Shown: positions 11,114 through 22,858, counted from the first letter of the stretch. The stretch is DNA of 64,000 bases from Phialophora verrucosa (GCA_002099365.1 MSED01000004.1:558001-622000), one strand, 5' to 3'. Made by a program: numbers and translations. The notes: a model not told the origin generated them from the letters alone.

Positions 11114-14100
11114 TCAACCAAGTATTCCTCGTTGAGCCATGTACGCCTCTAACATTTGCGCAATACCTTTGTGATCCAAACGCAAAGCCAAGTCGAGTGG
11201 TGTATCACCATTTGCATCTCTGATATCCGTATCAATGTCCTTCCTCCTCTGGAGCATGAAGCCCACCACGGGTAAATTGTTTCTTCTCACTGAAAGATGC
11301 AACGGGGTCTCCATGGTCAGATCTCTGGCGTTGACATCAACATCCACACGGTCAAGGAGCATGCTCAAAATGTCTGGTAGTAGACTTTTCAAAGTAGTGC
11401 CTACGGCTATATGTAGTGCCGTTGCCCCATTCTTGTCTTTTGAGTTTACGGAAATGTCCTTTCGTTGAAGCAATTGTTCTACAACCCGTGACTGTCCGAA
11501 GACAACTGCCCGAGTCAATGCCGTCGTGCCCGCTCTATTCCTTGAGTTGATGTCGAGATCTTCCCGATCAAGCAGTCGCTTCATTGTGCTCACGGAATCA
11601 ACGCCCGCAGCGAACATGAGCGCCGAGTACCCTTGATTGTTTCTTGAGTTGACGTCGATTCCGCACCGAGTAAGTAGTAGCGTCACTGTTTCTTCGTCGC
11701 CGTGGCTCGCAGCCGCAGAAAGTGCGGTGTCCCCGCCATGGGTTTTGAAATTGATGTCGAGCTTCTTCTGTTCAAGCAGTAATTTGACAATTTCTCGTCT
11801 TCCAAGCGAGGCAGCAATGAATAGTGGCGCAGCATGGTTTGGCCAGCCGTAGTACCGTCCTAAGGCTTTTGCTTCACCACTTGCATTGACGTCGATATCT
11901 CCTCGTGTCAGCAACAGCCTGACTATTCTGACCCACCCTTCATGAACAGCCACGCTCAAAACAAGCTGTATACCTCCCAGGCTGTCGTGCACAAGGACGT
12001 CCTTCTGGCTCAGAAGTAGCTCAATCGATTTTTCAGCTCCGCAGATTGCTGCTACGGAAAGAGGCGCACATCCTTCAGCATCTGTCACGTTGTTGTTCAC
12101 TCCCCGTTGAAGGATGAGACGAAGTAGTTCTTGGTCACGAAGCACGTGAGGCACTAGCAGCACGGGACCATAAAATCGACCCTCCAGCTTGAAGTCTTGG
12201 CCCTTTGCGAGGAGGGAGTCGAAGAAGACCCGGATCCGATCAGAGCTCACCTCTGACGATAGTTGCACGAATTGCTCAATAATCTTACGGAAAAGTGCAC
12301 CATGTGTGTTGTTCACGGTCCAGTCCAAAAATTCCGCACCCAGTCGAGACCAATGGAATGGAGCCCAAGGAAGTGTGACCACAGGGACTCTCTCATCTAT
12401 CAGCTGAAGCCACAGATGGTACACGCTCTGTTCTTCTTGATCAAACCGTCGGGTGTGGAAGAGCCAGAAGTCTTTGGCGTAGGCGAGAAACGGATGGTCG
12501 GGGGATCTCGCTCTATTGAGTCTCTCGGCTTCCGCGGTGATCTCCTGAAGTCGAGCTCCCAGGTCGAAGTCCACCTGTTTACGGCTCTTTAAGAGCTTCA
12601 ACGCAATATTGCTACCCGTGATTTTAGGCAGAGATTTTTGCACGATATTCGAGGTAATGGTGTGGGCTTGCAAGCTTGTTGGATTCTTGGCCCTCGTGAG
12701 CTCTGTGTCAAAAATACCAAGATTGAGATATGTGACACAAATCTCGCCCATGATGAGGTCTGCCGCTGAGCACGCGATGTGATAGGCTGCAATGGCCGGG
12801 TCACCAGATGCAGAAGTGATATACTGTTTGACGCTGTGGTGGGCGAAATGGACCGACGAGTCTTCCTCGTCGACGACTAGAAGGCTTCCACAACCTGCGA
12901 CGACTTTGTGTATGTCGTTCACCAATTTCTTCGGATCCCAGTTTGTTTCACCCGATTCAACGCTGATAGCTTCCCGGAGTTCGTCTGTCGTCAGAGGCCT
13001 CTGAGCAGCGGCAAGGAGCGCAAACATCTTCCTGCGCAGGGCCGGGTCACATCCTTTCTCTCGATCTAACTTGCGCAGAATGCGATCGAAGGTTCCCGGC
13101 AAATCTCTGGGCAAACACTGCAGGGCGTTCAGGATTGCTTCGTCAGTGAGCTCGGCGCATATTGATTCTAACTGAAAGACGACCCAAAGAAACCTACGAC
13201 ACATTAGGGGTGCCTCTTCAATCGAAATCACAGGTACTTACATCCCTTGACTCCCTTCCAGAAGAGCATCCCTGACCAATAATATGATGTTTGGGTCACC
13301 CAACACGAGGTTTCCGGCTTCGAGACGGTCTTCCAGCGCAGTCTCAATGTATTGCGCGATTTCAGGATTCTCATCCGACAGGAAGACTTTGTATTGAGGT
13401 TGGAGGATTGCACGATACCTTGGGTGCATGTCAGGCCGGCTTGAACAGAACACATGGAAGTAGTGGCCCGAAAGGACCGCTGTACGCAGGCTTTCCAAGA
13501 GCTTGGCCAATTCGCATTCGGTGCACTCATCTAGCCCATCGACAAAAAGGAAGCATTGGTGTTCGCCCCCAGACAGGAGTTTCAGGACATGTGGCATCAT
13601 CTCATCATCGAAATGGCTTGGGTCGTCGGAGGCAATGGTGTCGAAAGCCTCTTGGTTGAGAAAACTGAGTAACTGCCTCACAAGGCTGCCCAGTATCGTC
13701 CTGGCGTTGAGCGACTCTGCATCGTCATAGTTGCAGAAAAAGTAGGCAACAAAGGCATCCGGATATCGGATGATTGTTTCCTGCACCACACTGGCCGTGC
13801 ACACCGTTTTCCCTGATCCGAGTTTACCAGTGCACCATAGCACGTTCGGTGAAATTTCTTCGGCCCATTGCTTGTAGACGGCCTGGTCGCAGATCCAGGA
13901 GCTTGTTCCCAATTTCCGAGCTCGTTTCCATGCAGCCTGGTGGTTGTAAGTTGAGCATGCGTTAAGGATTTGCAATTTTCTCTTCTGGCTCTTGCATTTC
14001 CTGGCTGCTTGAGTTTCCTGGGAAGATACTATGCTTGAGAAGGCGGCGCGAAAGGCCGAAGCTTCTTTGACCTCATTGCTAAGTTCGTGGTGTGATGCCA

Positions 14101-14737
14101 GTGAGGCCTCCTCACGGATCAATGCGGCCAGCTCTGCCAATTCGCTCTCCCACGGCCCGAATTCGGTGCGAAAGGGGTTGAGAACGGCCGACGACAATTG
14201 AGCAACGAAGGGTTTCCTGATGAACAGGACGGCCTTCCGGCACACAATGACAATTGTGCAAAAGTAATCACACAGACCCTTTTGCAATCTGGAAGACTTC
14301 TGATACAATAATCCATACTCTTGGTATCGGGGACATGCCCGTCCGACTCTCATGAACAAGGCCGATAGGTTTTCAAAGTATGACGCGAATGAAGAGGTAA
14401 TTTGCAGGGTCATCCTCAATGTGCCCCAGATGGCGCTGGCGAGAAGACACTGGGAGCCGCCGACGAGAATGTCGACGACGGTTGAGAACTGTTGGACCGA
14501 CTCCAACACGCTGGTCAGGCGGGGACCAAAGCAGCGGCGGCTCCTTCGATGGCTGTTGTTGCGGTCAATGGCAGCTGTGACCCTCATTACATCCGACAGA
14601 CCAGGCTGCCCTCCCGATCGCATCGAGCGAAACTCTGCCTTTTCGCTGTCTTGCAGAATCGCCTCGTACTCGGACAGAGCCTGAGCCAGCTTTATTTCCG
14701 GCTTCAAGGGAGCGGCGCGCTGAATTAGAAGCGCCAT
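11114..14737 (-). CDS. NACHT-ankyrin protein (NLR-like)
   Basis: Exons 14737-13242 and 13193-11114 (intron GTAAGT...TAG; joined product SQGMFLWVVFQL) give 1191 aa. Layout: an N-terminal helical region of the fungal DUF7708 type (about 20-230); a NACHT NTPase with Walker A GKLGSGKT (304-311) and Walker B FLFVDGLDE (about 396-404); the conserved GMFLWV segment at the end of the NACHT module; a helical linker; and about eight or nine ankyrin repeats from roughly residue 866 to the C-terminus (for example GDTALSAAASHGDEETV, NGATALHIAV). In fungi this STAND architecture is associated with self/non-self recognition, programmed cell death and symbiont or competitor sensing; the effector and ligand here cannot be told. 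The flanking HET-like remnant is consistent with an incompatibility locus. Start ATG 14737 is the first in frame before DUF7708-like sequence. Confidence 0.88.
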
Positions 14738-16210
14738 GTTGTTGACTCGTTGGCGGGTGGCATCAATCCACCGCAGGACTACAGCATTGTATCTTTGCGT
14801 GCGCTTGAAAAAATTGAGGAGAGGTTGCGGGCGTCAGGCAGCGCGTTGGTGTTAGAGTGAGGCTGAGACGCTAAGCCTCCGCCGGGTGTAGTTCTCGAAT
14901 TCATGCTACCTCAAGGCGAATTGTGGACGAATCAGGGCCGGCGTCTGGGAAGTGCCGCTTGTCTGCCTTGCGTGGCATTGCGACAACCTTGCTCATAGCT
15001 TAAGTAACATCGAGGAGAGACTGCAGGAGAGCCAAAGATGATGGAGTCGTGGAGACTCGAAAATATCAAGATCCATCCATTCAAAGCCGAACGCTGACAG
15101 GTGGCCATCACGACCCTTTAGAGCTTGCCCCTGAGAGGAAAAGAGAAGCATTTTCGAGCACGGCTGCCGGCACAATAAATGGTTGGACAGGGGTGAGTAC
15201 ATAGATGAACGTGATGAATGCCAGGGAGGAGAGGCATGAGAGGGCAGCGGCGAGGCGGGGAAGCGGAAAGAGTCTGAGGAATTAGGGCTAGCCATTCTCG
15301 GCAGCGTCACGTGTAGTCACGTGCTGCAGCTCATCGGCAACCGATGTACTCCGCAGTACTCTACGCTGCACCACAACGGCATATGACGCAGGATTCGTTT
15401 CCAGACTTGCTCAGATTTCGTTACCGCAGCGGCCATCTTCCCATCAATGATGAGACCATCCTGCCTTCGCCTTCCCAGTGTATTCAACCAAGCCCGCGCC
15501 CCAACAAGAAGTTTCTGGCCGCCGCATCACGTCAAACCGCCGCGGACGGTCAAGCAAACGGAGCCGTAGCAGAGGCAGGTGCTCCCAGCACTCAGTAATT
15601 ATCTGGCGAGTACTTTACACGAACCAGTAAACAGTTTTACCTCAGTCGAACGGTAGGGAATAAAAGAGACTTGTGCCAATATTGAAAGACTTCGATTAAT
15701 TTGCAGGGTCAAACGGGTCCCCCCTATGGAGTCCCGATAAAATTCTTCCGCCCCTACCGGTCAGTTTATCTGCGTTCCTTGCAGGTTGGGTGACAAGAAG
15801 GGCCGAGCCAATTACGAAGTTAACGTACCAGGGCATGATCATCGTTCTCAGTCCTAATTTCAGTGCAGAAAGTGCAACGGCTGCCGGGTGGGGCCGCCGA
15901 TAGGGTGAAAAGGAGAGAGGCAGCAGCAAGAATCCCACCCATCCGAGCGCGAAGAACGTGGCGGCCAAGGAAGTCCCGGGCGAGGGTCGCGGTGTTGTTG
16001 TTTGCGCTGAAGAAGTATGGTGAACAGGTCGCTGAGACGCTGGGTGGTGCGCTCGATAAGAGCAAGAAACTTGTAATTCGCAGCAGAAAACACAAATCTG
16101 GCATTTGCTACCAAAGACTACCATGATATCCAACTCAATTATAAATCTCCGACACGATTTCTGCCAAAGTACACGAACTCGCCCCCCGCAAGCAGCACCC
16201 ACAACTTGGG
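14738..16210. other. Intergenic, no supported gene
   Basis: About 1.5 kb between the 5' end of the NACHT gene and the 3' end of the permease gene. Frames at 15344-15598 (+) and 16202-15696 (-) are open but have no recognisable domain. The E-box pair listed separately is the only clear motif. Confidence 0.55.
15308..15323. promoter_or_regulatory. Paired CACGTG E-boxes
   Basis: Two palindromic CACGTG hexamers start at 15308 and 15318, so their centres are 10 bp (about one helical turn) apart, and both sit in a TCACGTG context. CACGTG is the site of fungal bHLH factors such as Cbf1/Pho4 types. The nearest start codon is the NACHT gene, about 570 bp away. Confidence 0.35.
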
Positions 16211-17985
16211 CTACCGGCCGATGTACTTGAGCTCCAACTTGCGGAGGATGGGATAGAGAATCGCCACGCAGACTAGGACGATGTAGTTGCCCACGTCTCC
16301 ACCGTATGCACCGATTGGTTTGGCAGCCGGTCCGATGAACTGAGACGGACGGAGATGTCAGTATTGTCAGTCTTCAAGTAAGGGGTAAGGAACCATACCC
16401 AAGTTTGACACATGCCGATGAAGGCGACACCGATCCCGGCGGCCAGAGTGGTACATCCAGCCAGACCCAAAGGCATACGGTCCTTGTCCTGCCATCCCTC
16501 GAGATCGTAGCCAATCTTGGGCCGGAAATGAAACGTCTCGATGGCCAGGATGAGTCCGAAACAGATCGTCCAGTATCCAATCAAGCTCAGTGCATTGCTG
16601 ATAATGCTATGGAGCACGTGTCTACCGCCCCAGGCCAACCCGAGACTGATGGCGGCGAGCAGTGTGTTCCAGATGAATCGAGGGACAGCCATGCAGTATC
16701 GGCTCCAGAGCTGGATCGACAATGAAGAAGAGTAGAGGATGGCAACCTCGTTGCCGACTGCAAAAGTTGGGCGTGTCAGCAAGCATTGCTTCTCAAACAG
16801 CAAACGAAAGAGAGTGTGTGTGACGGGGGGTCGAACGTACTGAACGACAAGGTGTACATGACACCGACAAACTTTGCAAATCCCGAAGGATGCATGGTCC
16901 TCACGATCAGCGCACCAAAGCCACCGTGATCGTAGACCTCGGCCATGGCCTCGTTGCTGTTGACGATGCCACCCAGGAGATTACCAAGAATGGTAACGAA
17001 GATGGTTGGAAACGTCAGTCCACTCCAGGTTAGAGCGAACAGCATCCACTTGTTGGTATTGGTCGGGTAATGGATGTAATAGTCCCCGGACATGGAGCAC
17101 CAGGCTGCCGCTCCGCCGAAGATGATAGCAAAGTACGACAGCGCCGATCCCGTCTCGTCGAGCCCGGTAAGATATGACTTCCCCGGTGTGGGCGAGTAGT
17201 ATCGGCTGGCTAAGCCATACTCGCAGCAAAGGAGGATAAAGATCAAGACCCAAGCCACCGACTCGTACAGGTGGATGATGCGGAAGCCGAAGAATGAAAT
17301 GGCGTATGACGCGACCAGGACGATGATGATTCCCGCGACGTCGCTGATGGTATCGTCGCTCACCGCCCTCAAGAGCTGGCCCGCCACAATGCAATTGATC
17401 GTGCCGAACCCGACATTGACGCAGATGTTCAGGAACCCGCAGACCTTGGATCCGAAGATGCCAAAGGCAAACCGGGAAGCTGCGATTTGGCGAAGGCCCA
17501 AGGCCGGGCACAGAGTGGCCGTGAACGCAGGCACCATGGAGCCGGTGGCCGTCGCCACCACCGTCAGGCCGATGGACTTGCTGACCGAAAGGCCGAAAAG
17601 AGGCCCCAGCATCCCCAGACTGAGGTATCCCGGCGACATGAGCATCGTGAACCAAACGAGCATCATCTTCCTGCAGTGTTAGTCCAGACTCTTCGAGACG
17701 GATTCCTCAACATGGTGACAAAATTTCACATACGTTGGCCACGTGGGGAGGACGTCGCTGACTATCAGGAATTCGTTCCGCGCCCATGCCCTCGACCTTG
17801 AGTTTGTGATCCAGCCACACCTCAACTTCGCGCAGCTTGCGAAGAACTGGGTTCCCTTCCCGAATCTTGATGACATCGAGCTCGCCGCGGCCCAGGCGAG
17901 GCGCGGTGTTCTCGACGATGCCGCTCTCGAGAGATGCGGGAGCCTCTTTCACCACCGCATCGTCTTTAGGTTTGTTGATATCCAT
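16211..17985 (-). CDS. Purine-cytosine permease (NCS1/FCY family)
   Basis: Exons 17985-17734, 17666-16841, 16757-16399 and 16339-16211 give 521 aa, the usual family length. The first acceptor must be AAG before 17666, because the CAG four bases earlier breaks frame. A polar N-terminal tail (about 80 aa) is followed by about 12 hydrophobic segments; family signatures include LSLGMLGPLFGLS, RFAFGIFGSK, NVGFGTINCIVAGQLL and AAWCSMSGDYYIHYP. The family (Transp_cyt_pur) imports cytosine, adenine, guanine, hypoxanthine and analogues by proton symport at the plasma membrane. The gene diverges from an adenosine/adenine-deaminase-like gene with about 900 bp between starts, which fits joint uptake and deamination of a nucleobase. 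The exact substrate cannot be read from sequence. Confidence 0.9.
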
Positions 17986-18881
17986 GGCGGACTAGATGAT
18001 ATGTGATCGGGCCCGACTTGACCACTTTCCTTGACCACCAGCCGCGTTGTGTCGCCTCGGAAGAATCGCAGGGACTTTATGTATCCCAGCTCGAAGAGCG
18101 CAATAACCACATACGCGATAAAGATAATGCAAATCACCATCGGCCAACGCCGTGAACACAATATAACACTAAGTCCATCCAAGGTATACCTTAATGTAGA
18201 TAGTGAAAGGCTGGTGAGAAGGGGGGGAAGCGTGGCGGAATTGCTCCCTGCTGCTCAGCCTCTCGTAACGCGGTGAACCCATCATGATAAAGCGATTGAA
18301 GATCCACAAAGCATCCACCATCATTAGCCTGACAAGTCCCGACTCGGGCCAATTGCACCGTCCGAATCATGTCTTCTCTGTTGAGAAATCGGCACGAAAC
18401 GGGAGCAAGACTTATCTTAACATTTGCTTATCCGTGACCCCCCCTTGGCAACCATGCCCGGATAGGCTCTTGTGTGCGTCGGACCGTGCGCCCTCTATCA
18501 GAGAAGCTTAGGAACAGCCTTCGACAGTCCAGGCATAACCAAGTCGCGGCAATGGTCTGAGCCTCGACGCGTCGAGTCTGGTAGTTCTGCGCGGACATCG
18601 CTGAGCGATGGAAGAGCCCCGTCTGGACTCTGGCCACACCCTCGGTTCTGACATGAATGAGCACATTCAAGTGGGTTCGTCTCAGATATCCTACGGAGAA
18701 CAGTTCTCCCATCGTCGGCGGAGATCCGCTCCATGCATTGCACGGACGCCAAATGTTCCTATGCGGCCCTCCAAGGTAAGCTGCAACCACGACGAGTGCT
18801 CTAATAGGTGGTCACAATCACCTTTGTTCTTCTCTCCGACTTCCTGAAACCCGTTTCCACCCAAGGTAATTGTACGTCGCC
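17986..18881. promoter_or_regulatory. Divergent promoter region with GATA-factor motifs
   Basis: This stretch separates the two outward-facing starts. It contains HGATAR-type sequences at about 18116 (CGATAA), 18122 (AGATAA), 18285 (TGATAA) and 18412 (TTATCT, minus strand), plus a GGATAA-type site at 18427. HGATAR is the site of nitrogen GATA activators such as AreA, which control nucleobase permeases in ascomycetes. Nitrogen-source control is therefore likely but inferred. Confidence 0.4.
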
Positions 18882-19997
18882 ATGGGATCCTACGAAGTGT
18901 TCACCCCGATCAAGGAGCGCAAGGCGATCCGGGACGAACTGCTCGCCAGCGATGACTACCCCTTCATCCAGGCACTGCCCAAGGTGGAATTGCATCTGCA
19001 CATCGAAGGGACGCTCGTGCCGGAGCTGCGATGGAAGTTCGCGGAGCGCAACAACCTCACGCTCACAAGCCCACGCACAGGGCAAAAGTACGCGAGCCTG
19101 GAGCACCTCAAGTCCGAAGTCGAGACCTTCACCTTCTTCGAGGCCTACTACGACGGGTTCAACGTCCTCCTGACCAAGCAGGACTACTACGACCTGGCGA
19201 TGAACTACTTCGAGCGAGCGGCGGCCATGAACGTGCGCTACGTCGAGATCTTCTTCGATCCCCAGGGCCACACGAACCGGGGCGTCTCATGGGAGACGTT
19301 CATGTCCGGGTTCAAAGAGGCCGCGACAAAGGCCGAGCAGGCGCTGAACGTCAAGGCCAAGTGGATCATGTGCATCCTCCGCGACTGGTCGGCCGAGTCG
19401 GCCATGCAACACTACGAAGCCGCGTTGGACTACCGCGACATGATCATCGGGCTGGGCCTGGACTCGGACTCGTACAAGCTCCCGCCGTCGCTGTTCGAGC
19501 ACGTGTGGTCGCGCGCCCGCGCCGACGGCTTCTTCAAGCTGACCGCGCACTGCGACGACGGCGCCAAGGAGGACGTCCACGAGCACATCCGCGAGGCGGC
19601 CTGCAGCATGGGCGGCTCCGGCGCCGACCGGATCGACCACGGCATCAACGCCGCCGACAAACCGGAGCTGGTCGAGCTGATCAAGCAGCGTGGCCTGGGC
19701 TTGACCCTGTGCCCGTGTGCGTACCTGCGCCACCAGCCCGCGGAGCCCATGTACCGCAAGATCGCGCTGCTGTACAAGGCCGGCGTCAAGTGCATGATCG
19801 GCAGTGACGACCCGGCATACATGGACGACAATTGGCAGGTGAACAACATGCTGCTCGTCAAGGCCAAGTGTGGCTTTAGCGACGAGGACATGACGAACCT
19901 GGCCAGGAATGCCGTGGACATGTGCTGGGGCCCGCTGGAGCTGAAGAAGGCCATTTACCAGGAAATCGACCAAGTGTGGGAGAAGTACAAGAAGTGA
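18882..19997 (+). CDS. Adenosine/adenine deaminase family protein
   Basis: A single exon of 371 aa starts at the ATG at 18882 (the frame is open to a TTG at 18870). Metal-dependent deaminase fold motifs are clear: PKVELHLHIEG near the N-terminus (HxH zinc ligands), KLTAHCDDG (third His), ADRIDHG, and IGSDDPAYM (Asp ligands). The family hydrolyses the exocyclic amino group of adenine, adenosine or related purines, releasing ammonia. In classical adenosine and adenine deaminases the third motif is HAGE, with Glu as proton shuttle; here it is HCDD, so the acid is Asp and the substrate may differ. It is cytosolic by lack of signal or membrane segments. GC content looks higher than in its neighbours. 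It pairs divergently with the permease and converges on the Zn2Cys6 regulator (about 170 bp between stops). Confidence 0.85.
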   Translation: MGSYEVFTPIKERKAIRDELLASDDYPFIQALPKVELHLHIEGTLVPELRWKFAERNNLTLTSPRTGQKYASLEHLKSEVETFTFFEAYYDGFNVLLTKQDYYDLAMNYFERAAAMNVRYVEIFFDPQGHTNRGVSWETFMSGFKEAATKAEQALNVKAKWIMCILRDWSAESAMQHYEAALDYRDMIIGLGLDSDSYKLPPSLFEHVWSRARADGFFKLTAHCDDGAKEDVHEHIREAACSMGGSGADRIDHGINAADKPELVELIKQRGLGLTLCPCAYLRHQPAEPMYRKIALLYKAGVKCMIGSDDPAYMDDNWQVNNMLLVKAKCGFSDEDMTNLARNAVDMCWGPLELKKAIYQEIDQVWEKYKK

Positions 19998-20169
19998 GTG
20001 AAGCTGAGGCAAGAGGGGAGGGGAAGAGCACCAACTCGCCTTAGATTCAGGTAGATGCTCGAAAATCGAAAATGGAAAAGCACCCACTCGCATCCGATTC
20101 AACTAGACAAGTAGCATCTGTTCAAAAATGTCACGCAATGTGCTCGTCTCGTTATTTCGTGTCTCCCCA

Positions 20170-22016
20170 TCATCCTAGAATGAGAGAGCCTGTAAACGAC
20201 CCCGCGGTGATGGAGTCATGATACTCGCCGCTCTTCCAAGCCATCTCCAGCGTCGTGGCCGCGACCTGAAACTGCCGACACCCCGAGGCCCGCAGCATGG
20301 TGTGCAAGAACTGGATCAACAATTGCCGCTGTTCGCCGTCATCCTCGGGGTCTTCGAGCCACAGCCCGGCCTGGAATAGGGGCCACAACGACGCGTGACT
20401 CCAGGCATCCGGTCGCCGCAAAGCTCGCGCCGGTCGGAGCGCTTTCTCCACGAGACCGGTCGTGTCGACCGCCGCCGCGGCCGCGTCGTTACCCCCCTGT
20501 TGCTGTTGATGCAGTTGAAAGAGCCGGACCACGTACAGCTGGATGCCGGCGTGCCACGCGCTGACTACATGGGACATCTGTTCCGAGTATTCGCACCGGG
20601 GCGTCCACGAGGCCACGCGGCGGAGTAGCAGCATCGCTTTCTCGAGCGCGGCCGGCGAGAACAGGCGACCTCGGGGCTGGATCTTGTACAGCACGGTGAC
20701 GTCGACGATGTATTCGAGCAGGTCGATGGGGCAGGCGAAGGCTTCGTTGCCCCATTCGCGTGCCTGCGCCGACTGGTACCTGCTAAAGACCTTCTTGAGG
20801 TCCGGCGACGTGAATGTCAGGAACCGGTCCGAGGTTGTGGACCGCATGATGTCGAGCCTGTGTGCGCACGCAACTGTCAGTTAGTCCCTTGGAATTCCTG
20901 CTAGTGCCGAAATGACACGACCGCTGGGTGTGTGAGTTATAGTAGTTACCATACCATGCGAGTCGTTGTTCACAGTAGCTTCTATCCGGCAAGGTCGGGC
21001 CATGCTCATCGACAAATGCCTTCGCGGCGGGTATGTGGGCGTCGAACTCGGCGCAGTCGCCGGTGCACATCTGGACAGCGTCACCAGGTCAGCCGGTCTA
21101 TCAGAACGCGCCCGCAAAAGAAAAGAGTAAGAGAGGGGTCCGCCTTACATCCGTTTGCGCCATCATCAAGATGCTCATCAAGGTCCCAAGGTCCGCAGGC
21201 AACGCACTGGACTGGAGTCTCTGGCGCAACAACTCCGTGGCCTTCAAGTGCCATTCCGAGCTTTTGGCTTTCAGCGCATCGTTCTGGAATCGAGATGCCA
21301 GGTGAGACGCCGCCGACGCTGCCAGGGCATACCGTAGTGGCAGCACCCGGTCTGTCAACGGGTACACGTAGAGCAGATATGGGCTCTTCTCCGGGTTCGA
21401 CCCGAGATATGGGATCGCGCTCAGGTCATAGGCAACTGGGGAAGATGTATGCTGTCGTTAGTTCACTGAGATCTTCCGGGGATGCTCCCAGGGGCAGACA
21501 TACGTCGTCGACCATTGAGTGCATGGACTGCATGGTGACTGACAACGTATAGCTTTTCCCAGCCTGAGAAGACAAACGGCGAGACTCACAGTAGTCGATG
21601 AAGGAATCCAACCCGTCCACAGGTCCTGGGACGATGCGCTCAACCACCAACGCTGCCGAATCTGGCGGGCTCTCTGACACATCCTGGCTTTGCCGTCGCC
21701 GGCTCCGTGGTGTCTCTGGCGACGACCTGGCCAAGGCTGTATTCGAGGCTGTACTCGACGGTGAACCTTTCTCCACCCTCCGTTTGCCGCTGGTATCTTC
21801 GTCGAGGAGGACGGGAATCGTCTTCCCTCGGAGCCGGCCGCGTGCAGCAACCCCAGCCCAGCGGGTCACATAGCCTTCGCACACGACCGACCTGTCCTTG
21901 CAGCTCTGGCACGTCGGCAGGGTCCTATCGCATCTCCGGCCCCGGCGCCGGCAGGTGCGGCAGGCTGTTGGGTGGATGTTAGGGCGACTCGTGGCGGCGG
22001 TGGTGGTAAGCAGCAT
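20170..22016 (-). CDS. Zn2Cys6 transcription factor
   Basis: Exons 22016-21590, 21435-21149, 21070-20955 and 20857-20170 give about 505 aa. The frame is open upstream to a GTG, but 22016 is the first ATG and lies before the zinc cluster. Residues about 20-50 carry CRTCRRRGRRC followed by CQSCKDRSVVC, a complete C-x2-C-x6-C-x6-C-x2-C-x6-C binuclear zinc cluster, then a basic linker (RSRRRQSQ). The remainder is the fungal-specific regulatory domain (for example SAIPYLGSNPEKSPYLLYV and a C-terminal TTLEMAWKSGEYHDS). It probably acts in the nucleus. Its position between the deaminase and the dioxygenase makes it the candidate regulator of the cluster. The promoter carries an unusual tandem repeat. 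The 154-nt first intron is long and could hide a small exon. Confidence 0.82.
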
Positions 22017-22065
22017 CAGCAGATCGGTGGAGATCACAATATGTACCGGGACAGTGGAACCGGAG

Positions 22066-22189
22066 GGTATAGACGATAGGGCGAGACTGGAACGACAATA
22101 GAAGTGGGGGGGGGGATAGACGATAGGAAGAGACTGAAGCGGCAGTGGAAGGGGGGTATAGACAGACGATAGGGGAGAGACTGAAATTG
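22066..22189. repeat. Imperfect triple tandem repeat in promoter
   Basis: Three imperfect units of about 41-48 bp share GGTATAGACGATAGG followed by GAGACTG, at about 22066, 22114 and 22155, separated by G-rich runs (one of ten G). They begin 50 bp upstream of the Zn2Cys6 gene's ATG, so they would fall in its core promoter or leader. Confidence 0.65.
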
Positions 22190-22858
22190 TATGATCAAAG
22201 GGGAAGGTAATTCAGTCGCAGTGGGCAGGCAGTCAATCATGAAAGAAAGGCTTCTTCTGATCAAGCCGGAGTCGGCACCGTAACAGGTTATCAGGGCTTG
22301 ATAACGAAAGCTTTGGCGCACTTTACCGATAAGACCCACGGTTACTCTAGCCATCTCGTAAAGTCTGGCCATCCACGAGCAAGTCAGATCCTACCAGATC
22401 TCCTACAGTACAAGTACGGCTTAGTACAGTAGACAAGGTATTCCGCCGATAAAGACCTGTACTTCTCCCCCCTCGTAGACAGGCCCGGACTGGACTCGGT
22501 CACGGTTCAGGGTCGCCACCCCCGGACGCACATTGCAGCCTCTTTCGGACTAGACCTGCATCGATACGGATAGCCGAGCATCTTGGTTCGCGGGCTCTGT
22601 CTTTGACCACATGAATCGACACTCGCGCGACGTAGATTGGGCGAATCAGGGATGCACGCAAGGGTCAAGTTTCAGCTTCGGCTACACTCTGGCCAGATAG
22701 GCGACTGTGTCTGACAATTTCAGCTACGTTTCCACACATCTGTCGCCTGAGGTGTGTCGCACGCGGAGGATTCTCCCTCGAAGACACCATCCATGTACAG
22801 AATGTAGTTACAGCACACACATCGGCCGATTGCATGGCTCAACCAGTGTTCAATTTCA
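22190..22858. other. Intergenic, no supported gene
   Basis: About 670 bp upstream of the Zn2Cys6 gene and downstream of the dioxygenase stop. Only short chance frames are present. Confidence 0.6.

Noticed and set aside
15344..15598. 84-codon plus-strand frame next to the E-boxes
   Set aside because: Short, low complexity toward the end, and no homologous pattern recognised.
15696..16202. 169-codon minus-strand frame with hydrophobic stretches
   Set aside because: The initiating ATG and a plausible promoter are not clear, the opposite strand is equally open, and no domain is recognised.
17667..17673. CAG at 17673-17671 as acceptor for permease exon 2
   Set aside because: It shifts frame relative to exon 1; AAG just before 17666 keeps frame and the family sequence.
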